This document shows, in pieces, positions 1 to 6,871 of a DNA stretch of 19,697 bases; within the stretch, counting starts at the first letter, position 1, and every line of letters starts with the position of its first letter. The stretch is from an uncultured Candidatus Saccharibacteria bacterium. Its GTDB lineage: Bacteria; Patescibacteriota; Saccharimonadia; Saccharimonadales; Saccharimonadaceae. Location of the stretch: the NCBI GenBank assembly GCA_938041435.1, contig CALISR010000015.1, positions 1-19,697 on the forward strand. The letters are read 5' to 3'. The notes below the pieces were generated by a model. The model ran no database searches, was not told where the DNA came from, and was given only the letters and a program-made list of their open reading frames with translations. The position numbers were made by a program, and so were the translations under genes.

Positions 1-21
1 AAAGAAGAAATAAAAAAATAT

Positions 22-113
22 GTAAAATAAATTTACTAATAATGTAAATAGATAACAAAAATATTTACACAGAAAAGATCATTCGCTACAATATGTAACA
101 TAAAAGTAGGAGA
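22..113 (+). promoter_or_regulatory. Promoter, putative autoregulatory operator and RBS of the Panacea toxin-antitoxin operon
   Basis: TTTACA at 64-69 and TACAAT at 87-92 are separated by exactly 17 bp, a good sigma70-type promoter. An 8-bp inverted repeat, TGTAAATA (43-50) and TATTTACA (62-69), runs into the -35 box. A second pair, GTAAA (22-26) and TTTAC (32-36), lies just upstream, so the TGTAA half-site recurs. Binding there by the XRE domain of the first gene would block RNA polymerase, the usual autoregulation of a toxin-antitoxin operon; that link is inference. The Shine-Dalgarno AGGAGA at 108-113 sets the start codon at 122. Confidence 0.7.
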
Positions 114-121
114 ATAAGTCT

Positions 122-838
122 ATGAGCGATAAGAGTAAGATCAAAAGGCTGCGTGAGAGTCGTGGTCTTAGTCAACAATATATGGCTGATGTACTCGGTA
201 TGAGTCGGCCTTCCTACGATAAGGTGGAGATGGGTACGAAGGAATTAACGGTCGTTGAGGCGAAAAAGTTGTCTGAGGAGTTGGGTGCTAGTTTTGATAC
301 TATTTTCATGAAGAGCGAACCAGGCATTGATTACGACAAAAATCGCTATAAAGAGATGATTCGTCGATTCATTAAGTACGCTAGTGCGGATGGTGATGGT
401 AGGATTCCTAAAACGAAGTTAGCCAAGTTACTTTATCTTCTTGATTTCTCATGGTATTACGACACTTTAGATTCCGTAAGTGGATTGCAGTACCGCAGAA
501 TTGCACAGGGCCCAGTACCAGACGAGTTTTTCCGTGTTATTGATGAAATGTATGATGCAGAAGAGATAGATATTAAAGTTCGGGGCAGGGCAATGATGAT
601 TAGTCTTAATGAAGATCTTGACCCAGTAAATAACGACCTACTCTCGGAAGAGCAGGATAAGCGGCTCAGAGAAATTGCAACTCAGTGGAAAACAGCCAAC
701 ACACAGACGATAGTCGACTACACTCACAGCCAATTGCCATGGCGCTACTGTGAGCCAAGTGAATTAATCCCATATGACGCTATAATTCAAGAGGATCCTG
801 ACCATGTATACCAGCGGCCGATACCTAGTACAATTTGA
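122..838 (+). CDS. panA: XRE-family HTH fused to a Panacea (SocA-like/DUF4065) domain, antitoxin of a toxin-antitoxin pair
   Basis: This 238-residue protein has two domains. Residues 4-62 form a Cro/C1-type helix-turn-helix (SKIKRLRESRGLSQQYMADVLGMS), expected to bind the operator upstream. Residues about 78-225 match the Panacea domain, with the characteristic KLAKLLYLLDFSW (99-111) and GPVPDEF (130-136) stretches. Panacea domains are known as antitoxin modules (PanA) that neutralise many unrelated toxins in the cytoplasm, and SocA is a related adaptor-type antitoxin. The start is fixed by an AGGAGA ribosome site. The next gene starts 35 bp before this one stops, in another frame, so the two are translationally coupled, as is usual for antitoxin-toxin pairs. 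The domain calls are strong; the neutralisation role is inferred from family and context. Confidence 0.88.
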   Translation: MSDKSKIKRLRESRGLSQQYMADVLGMSRPSYDKVEMGTKELTVVEAKKLSEELGASFDTIFMKSEPGIDYDKNRYKEMIRRFIKYASADGDGRIPKTKLAKLLYLLDFSWYYDTLDSVSGLQYRRIAQGPVPDEFFRVIDEMYDAEEIDIKVRGRAMMISLNEDLDPVNNDLLSEEQDKRLREIATQWKTANTQTIVDYTHSQLPWRYCEPSELIPYDAIIQEDPDHVYQRPIPSTI

Positions 839-1214
839 TCCTTATACAAAGAGGCATTACATTAAAAATATAGCCAAGCCGTATAGTGATAGACAGTGGC
901 AAGCTACGCAAAAGTCTATAGAATTTGTGCTTGAACATATAGAAAAACATATTCTCACTGATAAGGCAGAAACAATTCATGTATCAGATGTGGGCCGGAT
1001 CATTAAATTATATTTCAAAATTGCTGGAACGAAGGATTCTGCAAAGGGATCGGGCAATAGAGCTGTGGTTTTCCTTGATGATAAACTATATGTCGCAAGA
1101 GTGCTCTTAATTTATTCTAAAGAAGAAATTTGTGAGCCTAATGAAACTACAAAATGGCAGAAGATTGTTAACGATCAATTTCCAGAAATTATGAGAAAAT
1201 TCTCTAGTCGCTAG
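804..1214 (+). CDS. RelE/HigB-like toxin partner of the Panacea antitoxin (putative PanT)
   Basis: This 136-residue basic, soluble protein begins inside the antitoxin gene (35-bp overlap), with GAGGA at 791-795 as ribosome site. Its core has an alternating strand-helix pattern: an N-terminal FDPYTKRHYIKNI segment, a helix around 31-52, then the conserved-looking FKIAGTKDSAKGSGNR (71-86), a LLIYSK strand (101-106) and NETTKW (113-118). I recognise this as a small family found beside Panacea-XRE antitoxins in Patescibacteria, resembling RelE/HigB mRNA interferases in size and layout. If so, it would cut mRNA, probably on the ribosome, when free of antitoxin. Toxicity and the fold are inference, and a tRNA- or nucleotide-modifying activity cannot be excluded. 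No damage is visible. Confidence 0.68.
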   Translation: MYTSGRYLVQFDPYTKRHYIKNIAKPYSDRQWQATQKSIEFVLEHIEKHILTDKAETIHVSDVGRIIKLYFKIAGTKDSAKGSGNRAVVFLDDKLYVARVLLIYSKEEICEPNETTKWQKIVNDQFPEIMRKFSSR

Positions 1215-1283
1215 TGACCTAGGTTAGTAACTTAGTATCAGTTAGTGTACTGCTTAGTTTTAATTCGTTAGAATATCTATAGT

Positions 1284-1522
1284 ATGATCGAATCTCAAAC
1301 TGAACAATACGTGCTTGACATTCTAGCCAATCTTGGTTGGTAAACGTCCCTAACCTTAAAAACAAACTGCAACAAACCATCCCAAGCTCTAGCCGGGCGT
1401 TAGCCCAGCTGGTACTGTGGCTGTGTATGAAGCCATATAAACAAATAGATAAAGCTGAGCGACTCGAAATTGGTATTCTCTTGGAGCGGAGGTATTCGGA
1501 TGCAGAGATTGCTCGCGTGTAG
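1284..1522 (+). pseudogene. Decayed gene fragments: short N-terminal peptide, then a transposase-like HTH remnant
   Basis: An ATG at 1284 opens a 19-residue peptide (MIESQTEQYVLDILANLGW, stop at 1341-1343) that reads like the N-terminus of a restriction or helicase-type protein rather than a complete gene. In another frame, open from about 1337 to 1522, the last part (KPYKQIDKAERLEIG, then LLERRYSDAEIARV) resembles the first helix-turn-helix of IS30-type transposases, in which a YKxLxxxER core is followed by LLxxGYSxxEIA. It stops where the LGRS recognition helix would begin. The only possible starts are a TTG or an internal ATG with no ribosome site. I read this as debris of at least two genes. 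The fragment assignments are weak. Confidence 0.35.
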
Positions 1523-1529
1523 TTTACCC

Positions 1530-1628
1530 TGTATTGTGCCTGGTATCACAATAATAGTTCTAAACAACAGACGTGCTCAGTTAAATGAATTAACCGATAT
1601 GAGTGTGAATGAAACCGGGGTGGTATGA
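1530..1628 (+). pseudogene. Possible integrase-core C-terminal remnant of an insertion sequence
   Basis: Read across one frameshift, the sequence gives WYHNN (from about 1539) and then RRAQLNELTDMSVNET (to about 1615). That resembles the end of DDE integrase cores, where WYNxxRPHxALxxLTPMxVxE is typical. It sits directly after the HTH-like remnant at 1421-1519, so the two may be the ends of one internally deleted insertion sequence. No terminal inverted repeats or target duplication could be found by eye. The match is short and frameshifted, so confidence is low. Confidence 0.28.
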
Positions 1629-1636
1629 ATAATTAT

Positions 1637-1657
1637 GGCTGAGAGATACGAACAGCC
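1637..1657 (-). terminator. Weak hairpin at the end of the minus-strand ImmA-PIN pair
   Basis: GGCTG (1637-1641) pairs with CAGCC (1653-1657) across an 11-nt loop. The hairpin starts at the stop codon of the PIN gene and is followed, in the direction of minus-strand transcription, by an AT-rich stretch (ATAATTATT). The stem is only 5 bp and there is no clean U-run, so it is at best a weak terminator. Confidence 0.3.
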
Positions 1658-2166
1658 TAAATGAGCAATCCTATTTCACTAAAGAACTCATTTCGGGTTA
1701 TGCATCGAACATCTAGTTTTTCGCATATATCAGGTATTCTTATCGACTTTACTGGATTTCCTTGACCGAGATTTGGTATTTTTTGCTCTTCGCTGACAAT
1801 AGTTATGTGCATTTCTTTGGCTATTGCTATAATCCACGGATCGGCTATACTTTCATTTACCCATCCTTTCGCTTGGTCAATCAGTGCACTTTCTTTGTAA
1901 AGCCCACACGATTGGACGAAATTCAAAATAGTTTGCCATTGCTCAGAGTAATCTTTGTGGTTTAAATAACCTTCGGTATAGTACTGGTTTAGCCAATCTT
2001 GAAACCATGAACTTTTTGTAATTTCATCTTTTACAATTTTTGGAATTAGCACATGTCTGTTAAGGATGTCAGATAGACGTTCCCAGTAAGTTGGGAAGAA
2101 TTCATTGCGGTAATACCTGTCATACGAATCAATGTAAATGTTTGTATCAAGAAGATATTCTTTCAT
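1657..2166 (-). CDS. DUF4411 family PIN-like protein, probable nuclease toxin
   Basis: This 169-residue protein opens with the PIN-domain signature EYLLDTNIYIDS (3-14; the first acidic ligand is D7 in LLDTN). It carries a second acidic patch in VKDEIT, the SIADPWIIAIAKE block and the IVSEE strand end, the arrangement of DUF4411. PIN domains are Mg2+-dependent ribonucleases. The gene starts 2 bp after the stop of the upstream XRE-ImmA gene, and the fixed pairing of XRE-COG2856 proteins with a PIN-like DUF4411 partner is established as a toxin-antitoxin-like module. The likely role is therefore RNA cleavage restrained by the neighbour; the target is unknown. All the acidic positions I can place by eye are present, so the enzyme looks intact. 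Confidence 0.8.
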   Translation of the reverse strand: MKEYLLDTNIYIDSYDRYYRNEFFPTYWERLSDILNRHVLIPKIVKDEITKSSWFQDWLNQYYTEGYLNHKDYSEQWQTILNFVQSCGLYKESALIDQAKGWVNESIADPWIIAIAKEMHITIVSEEQKIPNLGQGNPVKSIRIPDICEKLDVRCITRNEFFSEIGLLI

Positions 2167-2168
2167 GG

Positions 2169-3275
2169 TTACTTTAAACTCTTTTCTAGAATTTTGAAGC
2201 CTTTATATCCGGTGCCTATTAGACGAAATGCTTCTGTATATGAGACCTGATCTTGCATAATTGCATTATGAACAAAATGAAAGAATGTCTTATCTATACG
2301 AAATCTTATGTTGTTGCTATAGCTTCCTCCAGTTGATTGTCTCCGTGACGGTGCTTCAGACTCCATTAATAGGATGATGTTGTTATACTGAGTTTTGTTA
2401 ATTTTACCAGAATCCAATAAGCGCCTTGCTATTACATACCGGCTAACATGGTACTTACTTGCTAGTTCTTCTATATTCAGCGTATTCTCGCGTTCAAATA
2501 GTAGTTTAGGGACGAGTATTTCGGCGGTTACCCTGTTGACGAGCGCTTCAATCCCTGTGTGGCTATAGTCATTTTGCTCGTCTTTATTGGAGATTCCCTC
2601 ATTATCTATAAACAGGCGTACTAATTCGTGAATTAAAGTGAAAAGTTGGGCGTTTCGACTGTCTTTTTGGTTAACAAAAATGATTGGTGCCTTAGAATTA
2701 TTAAGAGAAAACCCTCGAAATTCATTTGGGTTGAGGGGGCGATGCGTATTGTCTTTAACTTTACCATTGAAGAATACAAATATACCAACAGACGAAATTT
2801 TGTCTCTAAAATAGCGAATGGGGTCATCTTTTGAGTCAGGAATATGATTAATAGGTATACCCAGTTTGCGACGTATGTGTTCTGCAATTATTAGATGATC
2901 AGTTGTCTTGAAGAGCTGAGTATTAGTAATACTTAAATCTTCATCGATTTGGTTTTGTAAAAAAGATTGTTTCTCCTGCATTTCGATTATTGTATCGCGA
3001 AGTTCAGCACTCATGATGCTTATCTCTCGAGATTTAAGGGTTCGGAATGACAACCTTTGGGTGTTCACGTCTACCGTCTTATCTAATACTAATAGTCCAA
3101 CAGGTATTTTTATAAGTTTACTGATTTTCTCTATTTGAGTATATGTTGGTAATTTTTCGCCAGAAAGGAAATTGTCGAAATTAGGTATATTTTCTTGTAG
3201 CAATCCGATTGGCACATTGGATTGTTCTATGTAGTATAAAAGAGTGCTTGTACTAATAGGTATTCTTTTTGTCAT
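2169..3275 (-). CDS. XRE-like HTH plus ImmA/IrrE (COG2856) metallopeptidase-like protein with altered zinc motif
   Basis: This 368-residue protein has a degenerate XRE-like N-terminus (about 10-66, with LSGEKLPTYTQIEKISKLIKIP), a helical linker, and an ImmA/IrrE domain (about 125-290). The motif normally read HExxH is HELVR here (H216, E217, R220): the second zinc-binding histidine is arginine. The downstream glutamate region (EALVNRVTAEILVP, 243-256) and the usual helix-turn-helix-like tail (LASKYHVSRYVIARRL) are kept. ImmA-type proteins cleave XRE repressors; a fused XRE-ImmA protein next to a PIN gene is read as the regulator or antitoxin of that pair. With one ligand lost it may be inactive as a protease and act by binding only. 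The start at 3275 is supported by GAGAGG 8 nt upstream. Confidence 0.82.
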   Translation of the reverse strand: MTKRIPISTSTLLYYIEQSNVPIGLLQENIPNFDNFLSGEKLPTYTQIEKISKLIKIPVGLLVLDKTVDVNTQRLSFRTLKSREISIMSAELRDTIIEMQEKQSFLQNQIDEDLSITNTQLFKTTDHLIIAEHIRRKLGIPINHIPDSKDDPIRYFRDKISSVGIFVFFNGKVKDNTHRPLNPNEFRGFSLNNSKAPIIFVNQKDSRNAQLFTLIHELVRLFIDNEGISNKDEQNDYSHTGIEALVNRVTAEILVPKLLFERENTLNIEELASKYHVSRYVIARRLLDSGKINKTQYNNIILLMESEAPSRRQSTGGSYSNNIRFRIDKTFFHFVHNAIMQDQVSYTEAFRLIGTGYKGFKILEKSLK

Positions 3276-3282
3276 AAAAGCC

Positions 3283-3333
3283 TCTCATGTCTTATAAATT
3301 AATTATAGCATGAGAAATTATTGCCAATGGCAA
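3283..3333 (-). promoter_or_regulatory. Extended -10 promoter with inverted repeats upstream of the minus-strand ImmA-PIN pair
   Basis: On the minus strand TGCTATAAT forms an extended -10 element (TATAAT is the complement of 3302-3307), with no good -35 at 17 bp. A 7-bp inverted repeat, TCTCATG (3283-3289) and CATGAGA (3309-3315), brackets this -10 box. A second one, TTGCCA-A-TGGCAA (3321-3333), lies where the -35 would be. Both are plausible operators for the XRE domain encoded just downstream. The promoter call rests on the extended -10; the operator role is inference. Confidence 0.6.
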
Positions 3334-3954
3334 GCGCTACCTAATCCTTCCCTGGTAGTATCTTAATATTACTCTCATATTACTTACTTACTCCCAGTGA
3401 TAACTAGAGGTAAATATTTCACCAACCTCCACCTAATCAGCTCTGTTATTAATATACTAAACCGGTTAGTACGTTTTGCTATGATGGAAGCGTGCCTCGA
3501 ATCGTCTTGTCCAAAATACCCACACCTCATTTAACTAAAATTCACTATCTTAACCATACCAACATATCATTTGCGACCTCGTATTCCACATAACCCGTCT
3601 ACTATTGAATAATACCTACCATATATATCTCCCTCGCATCCTCCCACCTACGAGACAGCTCTCACCCAATGACAGCAACCAGGTATGGCGGTATGGCGGA
3701 TAAAACTGCCTACGACGAGCTACTATGAGACAACAGGATGCGCAGTAAACGAGACGAGGCAGTGACTAGTAAAGATAGATAGGTATATCCGGCATCCATA
3801 AACGAAACAGCACAATCCTTACACCTCCAGTAACAAACCGCTAACAGTAGCAGTCATTAATTACTACTCACAGTAATCTCATACCACAATTAGCAGCCTA
3901 CACTACACTAACCACTACCACACATACACATCATTAAACAAACGAAGTGGCCAT

Positions 3955-4113
3955 ATGTCTATTGTCATTAAGAAAGAAAAAGACACCCCGAAAGGCTATA
4001 ACCATGCCAACAGCATAGAAGACTATTAGAGTTATGCGACGCACTGGTTGTATCTCTCTAAAAGAAGGAGTGTCAAGCATACACGTTTTCTCTGCCTAAA
4101 AGAAACTAAATAG
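3955..4113 (+). pseudogene. 52-residue reading frame interrupted by one in-frame TAG
   Basis: From ATG 3955 the frame reads MSIVIKKEKDTPKGYNHANS, continues to IEDY, meets TAG at 4027-4029, and resumes as SYATHWLYLSKRR up to a second TAG at 4111-4113. The two halves have an even, protein-like composition, which suggests one coding sequence broken by a single C-to-T change (CAG to TAG). I do not recognise the family. There is no strong ribosome site upstream. It may instead be a chance open frame. Confidence 0.3.
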
Positions 4114-4187
4114 CACCAACAGCTTTCTCAAAATGTAAAAATAACAGCATAATACGATAAAAAAGCGAACATAACGAAAGGCGTGAA

Positions 4188-4196
4188 TGATATAAT
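4188..4196 (+). promoter_or_regulatory. Extended -10 promoter of the decayed restriction operon
   Basis: TGATATAAT (4188-4196) is a consensus TATAAT with an extended TGn element. The position 17 bp upstream (AACATA) is a poor -35, which extended -10 promoters tolerate. Transcription would start near 4203, only about 5 nt before the ATG at 4208, so the first ORF would have almost no leader. Confidence 0.55.
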
Positions 4197-4207
4197 ACCA
4201 GCATAAG

Positions 4208-4348
4208 ATGATAAACTTTGAAGAAGAGGCGCTAATTGACCCTGCATCTGCCGCGCATGACATCCGCCAGATCAGTACTCAGCTGGCCGGGGTAGATAAA
4301 GTCATCGCTGTCTTTTGTCAGGAGTTGGGAATTGAGGGAGTGAAGTAA
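4208..4348 (+). CDS. 46-residue ORF, possible C-terminal remnant of HsdM (type I methyltransferase subunit)
   Basis: The ORF starts MINFEEEALIDPASAAHDIR and ends CQELGIEGVK. The pattern of a FEEE-x-x-x-DP turn followed by a single amphipathic helix and a short tail resembles the extreme C-terminus of type I HsdM subunits, and an hsdM would be expected exactly here, ahead of hsdS. It lacks any methyltransferase motif (no NPPF), so it cannot be a working enzyme. It overlaps the next gene as TAATG (4346-4350), which indicates translational coupling. It has its own near-leaderless promoter and no ribosome site. It could alternatively be a small independent protein; the HsdM link is tentative. Confidence 0.4.
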   Translation: MINFEEEALIDPASAAHDIRQISTQLAGVDKVIAVFCQELGIEGVK

Positions 4349-5001
4349 TGGCGGGAAAAACACCAACAGTCTATATGGATGAGAGTGGCGATCTTGGTTT
4401 TGATTTTTCAAAGCATAAAACAAGCCGGTATTTTGTAGCGGCCTTTGTATTCACAAGCGAACCAAGGCAGCTAGATAAGATAATTAAGAAAATATTTGCA
4501 GGATTCAGCAAACTAGAAGTGAAGAATCACCATGGTATGCTGCATTGTTATAAAGAGAAGCCAAAAACTAGGCTACGGCTACTCAATGCACTTGTTCGAT
4601 CAGATGCTAGTATTTTGATAATAAGGCTTGATAAGACAAAAGTCTACACCCGCCTACACGATGAAAAGCATGTTTTATACAACTATGTTATTAACATCTT
4701 GCTTGATCGAATGATTAGTAAAAAATTGGTCCCTCTTGATAAACCGATTCGTTTTGTTGCATCACGTCGTGAAACAAGTAAATTTTTGAACGAAAATTTT
4801 ACAAACTATATTACTAGGCAAACATCAGGTCGACATAATCTTGATATAAAAACAGAGATCATCAAACCGTCGCAGGAGAAGGGTTTGCAGGTTGTTGATG
4901 CGGTAGCGTGGTCATATTTTCGTGATTATGAACATGACGACAGCTCGTATGCAGATATTTTACGTTCTATCACAGTTGAGGAGGGAAGGTTGTTCAAATG
5001 A
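4348..5001 (+). CDS. DUF3800 domain protein
   Basis: This 217-residue protein carries the DUF3800 hallmarks: YMDESGDLG near the N-terminus (9-17; D11, E12, S13, G14), a central helical segment, and KGLQVVDAVAWSYFRDYE (178-195) with the conserved GLQxxD. DUF3800 is a widespread uncharacterised family often carried in defence islands and inside type I restriction loci; the spaced acidic residues suggest an RNase H-like metal site, but its activity is not established. It is coupled at both ends: TAATG with the ORF before it and ATGA (4998-5001) with the hsdS remnant after it. The frame is complete and undamaged, unlike its restriction neighbours. Confidence 0.78.
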   Translation: MAGKTPTVYMDESGDLGFDFSKHKTSRYFVAAFVFTSEPRQLDKIIKKIFAGFSKLEVKNHHGMLHCYKEKPKTRLRLLNALVRSDASILIIRLDKTKVYTRLHDEKHVLYNYVINILLDRMISKKLVPLDKPIRFVASRRETSKFLNENFTNYITRQTSGRHNLDIKTEIIKPSQEKGLQVVDAVAWSYFRDYEHDDSSYADILRSITVEEGRLFK

Positions 5002-5667
5002 CGAATACCATAGACAAGATAAAACCTCTGCCGCTATATTTGAGGAACCATACGGAGCCCCACGACAGAGGAATTACTTACCGTCTTCACGATATCATGG
5101 GAGTGGATTGTGTGTCAATACTTAAGCGTATAGGCTTGGGGAGATAGGCTCAGTTGCAATGTGTAAAAGAATTTTTAAGAACCAGACTAAACTGAGTAGA
5201 GATGTGTCATTTTACGTAATTGGTACTTTTAGTAGAAATCCGTGTGCGTTTATAGATAAGAGACTATTCGATGAGTATATCAGTAAATATCTTTTTCCCA
5301 AGAAGGGTGATATTCTAGTTTCTGTTTCTAGTACAATTGGGCGATTAGTTGTCTGTGATGGTGAGTCTGCTTACTTCCAAGATTCGAATATAATTTGGCT
5401 ACAGCATAATGAGGGCTTAATATTAAATACATTTTTAAATATGTGTATAGCAGGACTAATTGGATTGTGGAAAGTAAAAGTAGCACTATGTCTAGGTTAA
5501 ACAGCAGTAACTTTCTTGCAATGAGAGTAGACTTGCTAGATATTAAAGAGCAGCAAAAAATCGCCGCTTTCCTCTTCGCACAAGACAAAAAAATAACCCT
5601 CACTCGCCAACAGCTGGATAAAACAAAACAATTTTAAAAAGGATTATTGCAAAGGATGTTTGTGTAA
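4998..5667 (+). pseudogene. hsdS: hsdS, type I restriction specificity subunit, frameshifted remnant
   Basis: The gene survives in pieces. A short ORF from ATG 4998 (overlapping the DUF3800 stop as ATGA) ends at a TAG near 5144. A second frame gives YRLGEIGSVAMCKRIF and continues through a target-recognition domain (PKKGDILVSVSSTIGR, then AYFQDSNIIWL), typical of HsdS. A third frame, from about 5443, gives NWIVESKSS, then DIKEQQKIAAFLFAQDKKI and, past an in-frame TAA at 5635-5637, KGLLQRMFV with the natural stop at 5665-5667. That last block is the conserved C-terminal helix and KGLLQKMF ending of HsdS. At least two frameshifts and one stop break it, and only about one target-recognition half is present. 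It cannot guide a restriction complex. Confidence 0.85.
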
Positions 5668-5668
5668 G

Positions 5669-6871
5669 ATGACGAGCCAAATTGAGGTGCGTAGTAGAGA
5701 GGGGGTGTTGTTTTGTGTTCCGTTGGATATTTTTAAAATTACCTTACAGTACACCACTGTATTCGAAACAAAGCCATACAATGAAATACTCAAAAACAAA
5801 AGAGTGCAGCTATCGGAGTTTAGAAAGCTGTATATCAAAGCCAAGGTCCCTTATCCAGTAGTATTTATGAGCAAGAATGACATCGAAAGTCAGATTGATA
5901 ACTATATAAAAAAGACTTTTGCTGGAGTTGATATGAACAGGCAATATTCTATTGCGAGTCACGGTACTGTAGATATAAGTGAGATATCCATTGTGCTTAG
6001 GCATATAGCTGCACTACAGTCTGAAGTCAGCAAGAGCATACCGGATAGAAATAATTTATGTGGCATATTTTTAAAGCAAAAATATAAAAGTATGAGTGTT
6101 AAGGATAAAGCTCGTATTGCAAGAGAAAAACTGGATATAAATACAGATAGAATAAAGAGTACACAGGGCAAAAAGGAGTCATTTCTATACCTAGAGAGGC
6201 AATTGAATAAACGTAATATTTTTATTTCTACGTACAATCATCGTCTATGTGCACAAACTATACAAATAGAAGATTTTGCTGGGATTTTTATAAATCACAA
6301 AAAAGCACCCTATATTTTTATTCGTGCAAGTGATGATAAAGGTATGATAGACCCTTGGGGGAGGAAGAACCTTATTCTTATGCTGATGCTTGGTATGCTA
6401 TTGCATAAAAATAATAAACCTGTGATGCTTAACACAAAACATAACTCCGATATTAATGATGAAGCGTATCAGCTTGCTGAAGAGATACTTATGCCACAAG
6501 AGGATTTCTCAGAGTGTGTGCATATAAAAGATCTAGTTGATATCAAGAAGGTCAGTGAGCTATACAAGGTTAGCCCGTCTGCGGTTATTATGCGCTGTTA
6601 CAGATTGAAGCTAATTAGTAATAAACAAAAAGAAAGTCTTCTGAGGGAGTGTAACGAAGAATTTGAGAAAATCAGGTCTAAAAAGGGAGGTGGCCGCAAT
6701 AGAGCCATTGAGAATGGTATTGTCTTGAATGTTGGAAGTGGAGCGACGGATATCATACTGAATAGGAGTAAACAAGGTCTAATAGATAATACACGGGTAA
6801 ATAATCTTCTATGCCCGAGAAAGAGTGAGGACTTTTCCATTGATGGAATTAGAGAATACCTTAATGTCTAG
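5669..6871 (+). CDS. Second ImmA/IrrE-like protein with the zinc-binding motif erased
   Basis: This 400-residue protein starts at ATG 5669, one base after the hsdS stop; an upstream in-frame TTG at 5660 is less likely. Its layout mirrors the 368-residue protein at 2169-3275: an XRE-like stretch (NEILKNKRVQLSEFRKLYIKAKVP), a helical linker, then the ImmA-like core with YLERQLNKRNIFIS, IFINHKKAPYIFI, EAYQLAEEILMPQEDF and SELYKVSPSAVIMRCYRL. Where HELGH is expected it has LMLGM (within NLILMLMLGMLL, near residue 240), so both histidines and the glutamate are gone. It should not be a metallopeptidase and probably works by protein or DNA binding. It overlaps the following PIN gene by 8 bp, which suggests that it is the PIN partner's antitoxin or regulator. 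The family call rests on the flanking motifs and context. Confidence 0.7.
   Translation: MTSQIEVRSREGVLFCVPLDIFKITLQYTTVFETKPYNEILKNKRVQLSEFRKLYIKAKVPYPVVFMSKNDIESQIDNYIKKTFAGVDMNRQYSIASHGTVDISEISIVLRHIAALQSEVSKSIPDRNNLCGIFLKQKYKSMSVKDKARIAREKLDINTDRIKSTQGKKESFLYLERQLNKRNIFISTYNHRLCAQTIQIEDFAGIFINHKKAPYIFIRASDDKGMIDPWGRKNLILMLMLGMLLHKNNKPVMLNTKHNSDINDEAYQLAEEILMPQEDFSECVHIKDLVDIKKVSELYKVSPSAVIMRCYRLKLISNKQKESLLRECNEEFEKIRSKKGGGRNRAIENGIVLNVGSGATDIILNRSKQGLIDNTRVNNLLCPRKSEDFSIDGIREYLNV

Larger units (their letters stand above)
3334..4207. other. 874-bp gene-poor region with strand-biased C content
   Basis: No credible intact gene is visible on either strand. By hand count C exceeds G strongly in two blocks of the plus strand: 41 to 9 in 3541-3660 and 54 to 19 in 3781-3960. 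The block between them (3661-3780) is G-richer and contains a tandem GGTATGGC repeat near 3691-3707 and a distant ACTGCC/GGCAGT inverted pair (3715-3720, 3758-3763). A TGCTATGAT extended -10 at 3477-3485 with a near-palindrome (ACTAAACCGGTTAGT, 3456-3470) above it could start a rightward transcript. The region also contains the broken reading frame at 3955-4113. It may be an untranslated RNA or the eroded remains of a gene, possibly hsdM; I cannot tell which. Confidence 0.5.

Noticed and set aside
3691..3707. Tandem GGTATGGC repeat as part of a CRISPR or satellite array
   Set aside because: Only two copies, with no spacing pattern and no further copies nearby.
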